Assembly: GCA_021827545.1 (NCBI GenBank)
Contig: JAKAVH010000080.1
Location: 1 to 5,542, forward strand
Direction of reading: 5' to 3'
DNA: 5,542 nt
Source: Thermoplasmata archaeon
GTDB taxonomy: Archaea; Thermoplasmatota; Thermoplasmata; UBA184
In this document: in pieces, positions 5,345 to 5,542 of the stretch
Layout of the letters: the number at the start of each line of letters is the position of its first letter
Numbering within the stretch: the first letter of the stretch is position 1
Made by a program: the position numbers and the translations under genes
Notes under the pieces: generated by a model
Databases searched by the model: none
The model's input: the letters and a program-made list of their open reading frames with translations, nothing else
What the model was told of the DNA's origin: nothing

Positions 5345-5542
5345 ATGGACACGCTGAGCGAGATCCGTCGGCGCCGTACTGCGCTCGGGATCCCGCTCGG
5401 AGAGCTGGCTCGGGCGGTGGATCGGAGCGACGCTACGCTGTCGCGGATCGAGCGCGGACAGATCCGCCCGTCCTACGAACTGGTCCAGCAGATCCTGAGC
5501 TATCTTGAGACGAAGGAAGGGCTCACCGCAAACAAGCTCACG
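5345..5542 (+). CDS. XRE-family HTH transcriptional regulator, probably with CBS domains (partial)
   Basis: The first 66 residues of a DNA-binding protein; the rest lies beyond the right edge. Residues 3-54 are a Cro/C1-type (XRE) helix-turn-helix: TLSEIRRRR for helix 1, LGELARAV for helix 2 (18-25), turn DRS, and recognition helix DATLSRIERGQ (29-39), with the family's hallmark S-R-I-E-R-G. It is followed by RPSYELVQQILSYLE, helices 4 and 5. After a short linker (55-59) the visible end reads LTANKLT, which resembles the start of the first CBS domain (as in TAKDIMT) in the archaeal XRE-CBS regulators of COG3620; the CBS part is inferred. CBS pairs usually bind adenine nucleotides or S-adenosylmethionine, so such a regulator would respond to energy or SAM status. 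The ATG at 5345 is supported by the AT-rich box 27 bases upstream. It is divergent from the zinc-finger gene over a 139-base spacer. Confidence 0.88.
   Translation, partial: MDTLSEIRRRRTALGIPLGELARAVDRSDATLSRIERGQIRPSYELVQQILSYLETKEGLTANKLT

Noticed and set aside
1..5542. tRNA, rRNA, CRISPR repeats, insertion sequences or a hidden multi-gene defence system
   Set aside because: No repeat-spacer pattern, transposase, terminal inverted repeats or cloverleaf-like sequence was seen; the genes are ordinary metabolic, processing and regulatory families.

Overview
The window is GC-rich (visibly about two thirds G+C) chromosomal DNA that reads as archaeal. Evidence for an archaeon: a beta-CASP nuclease of the aCPSF2 type, a small JAMM metalloprotease, an XRE-type regulator of the kind archaea couple to CBS domains, and AT-rich TATA-like boxes lying about 24-30 bases upstream of the start codons of the first genes of transcription units, as expected for leaderless archaeal mRNAs. 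A high-GC member of Thermoplasmatota is my best guess at lineage, but this is only an impression.

Layout. At the left edge a minus-strand gene for a beta-CASP metallo-beta-lactamase nuclease runs out of the window (1-894, 298 N-terminal residues seen). It is divergent, over a 96-base spacer with a TATA-like box on each strand, from a tight three-gene plus-strand operon: an inositol-monophosphatase-family phosphatase (991-1803), NAD kinase (1800-2678, ATGA overlap) and a JAMM/MPN zinc metalloprotease (2653-3180, 26-base overlap). This operon converges, with 40 bases between stop codons, on a minus-strand radical SAM enzyme (3221-4813) with an N-terminal B12-binding-like region. Upstream of it on the same strand is a small zinc-finger protein with an acidic tail (4945-5205). 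Divergent from that, an XRE-type helix-turn-helix regulator starts at 5345 and leaves the window.

How they fit. The phosphatase and NAD kinase sit in the same order as the two halves of the Methanocaldococcus jannaschii fusion protein MJ0917 (NADP phosphatase / NAD kinase), so together they may set the NAD/NADP balance. Why a JAMM protease is co-transcribed with them is not explained by the sequence. The nuclease, radical SAM enzyme, zinc-finger protein and regulator have separate promoters and no evident shared pathway. No RNA gene, mobile element, CRISPR array or large repeat is seen, and no stretch over 300 bases lacks a gene.
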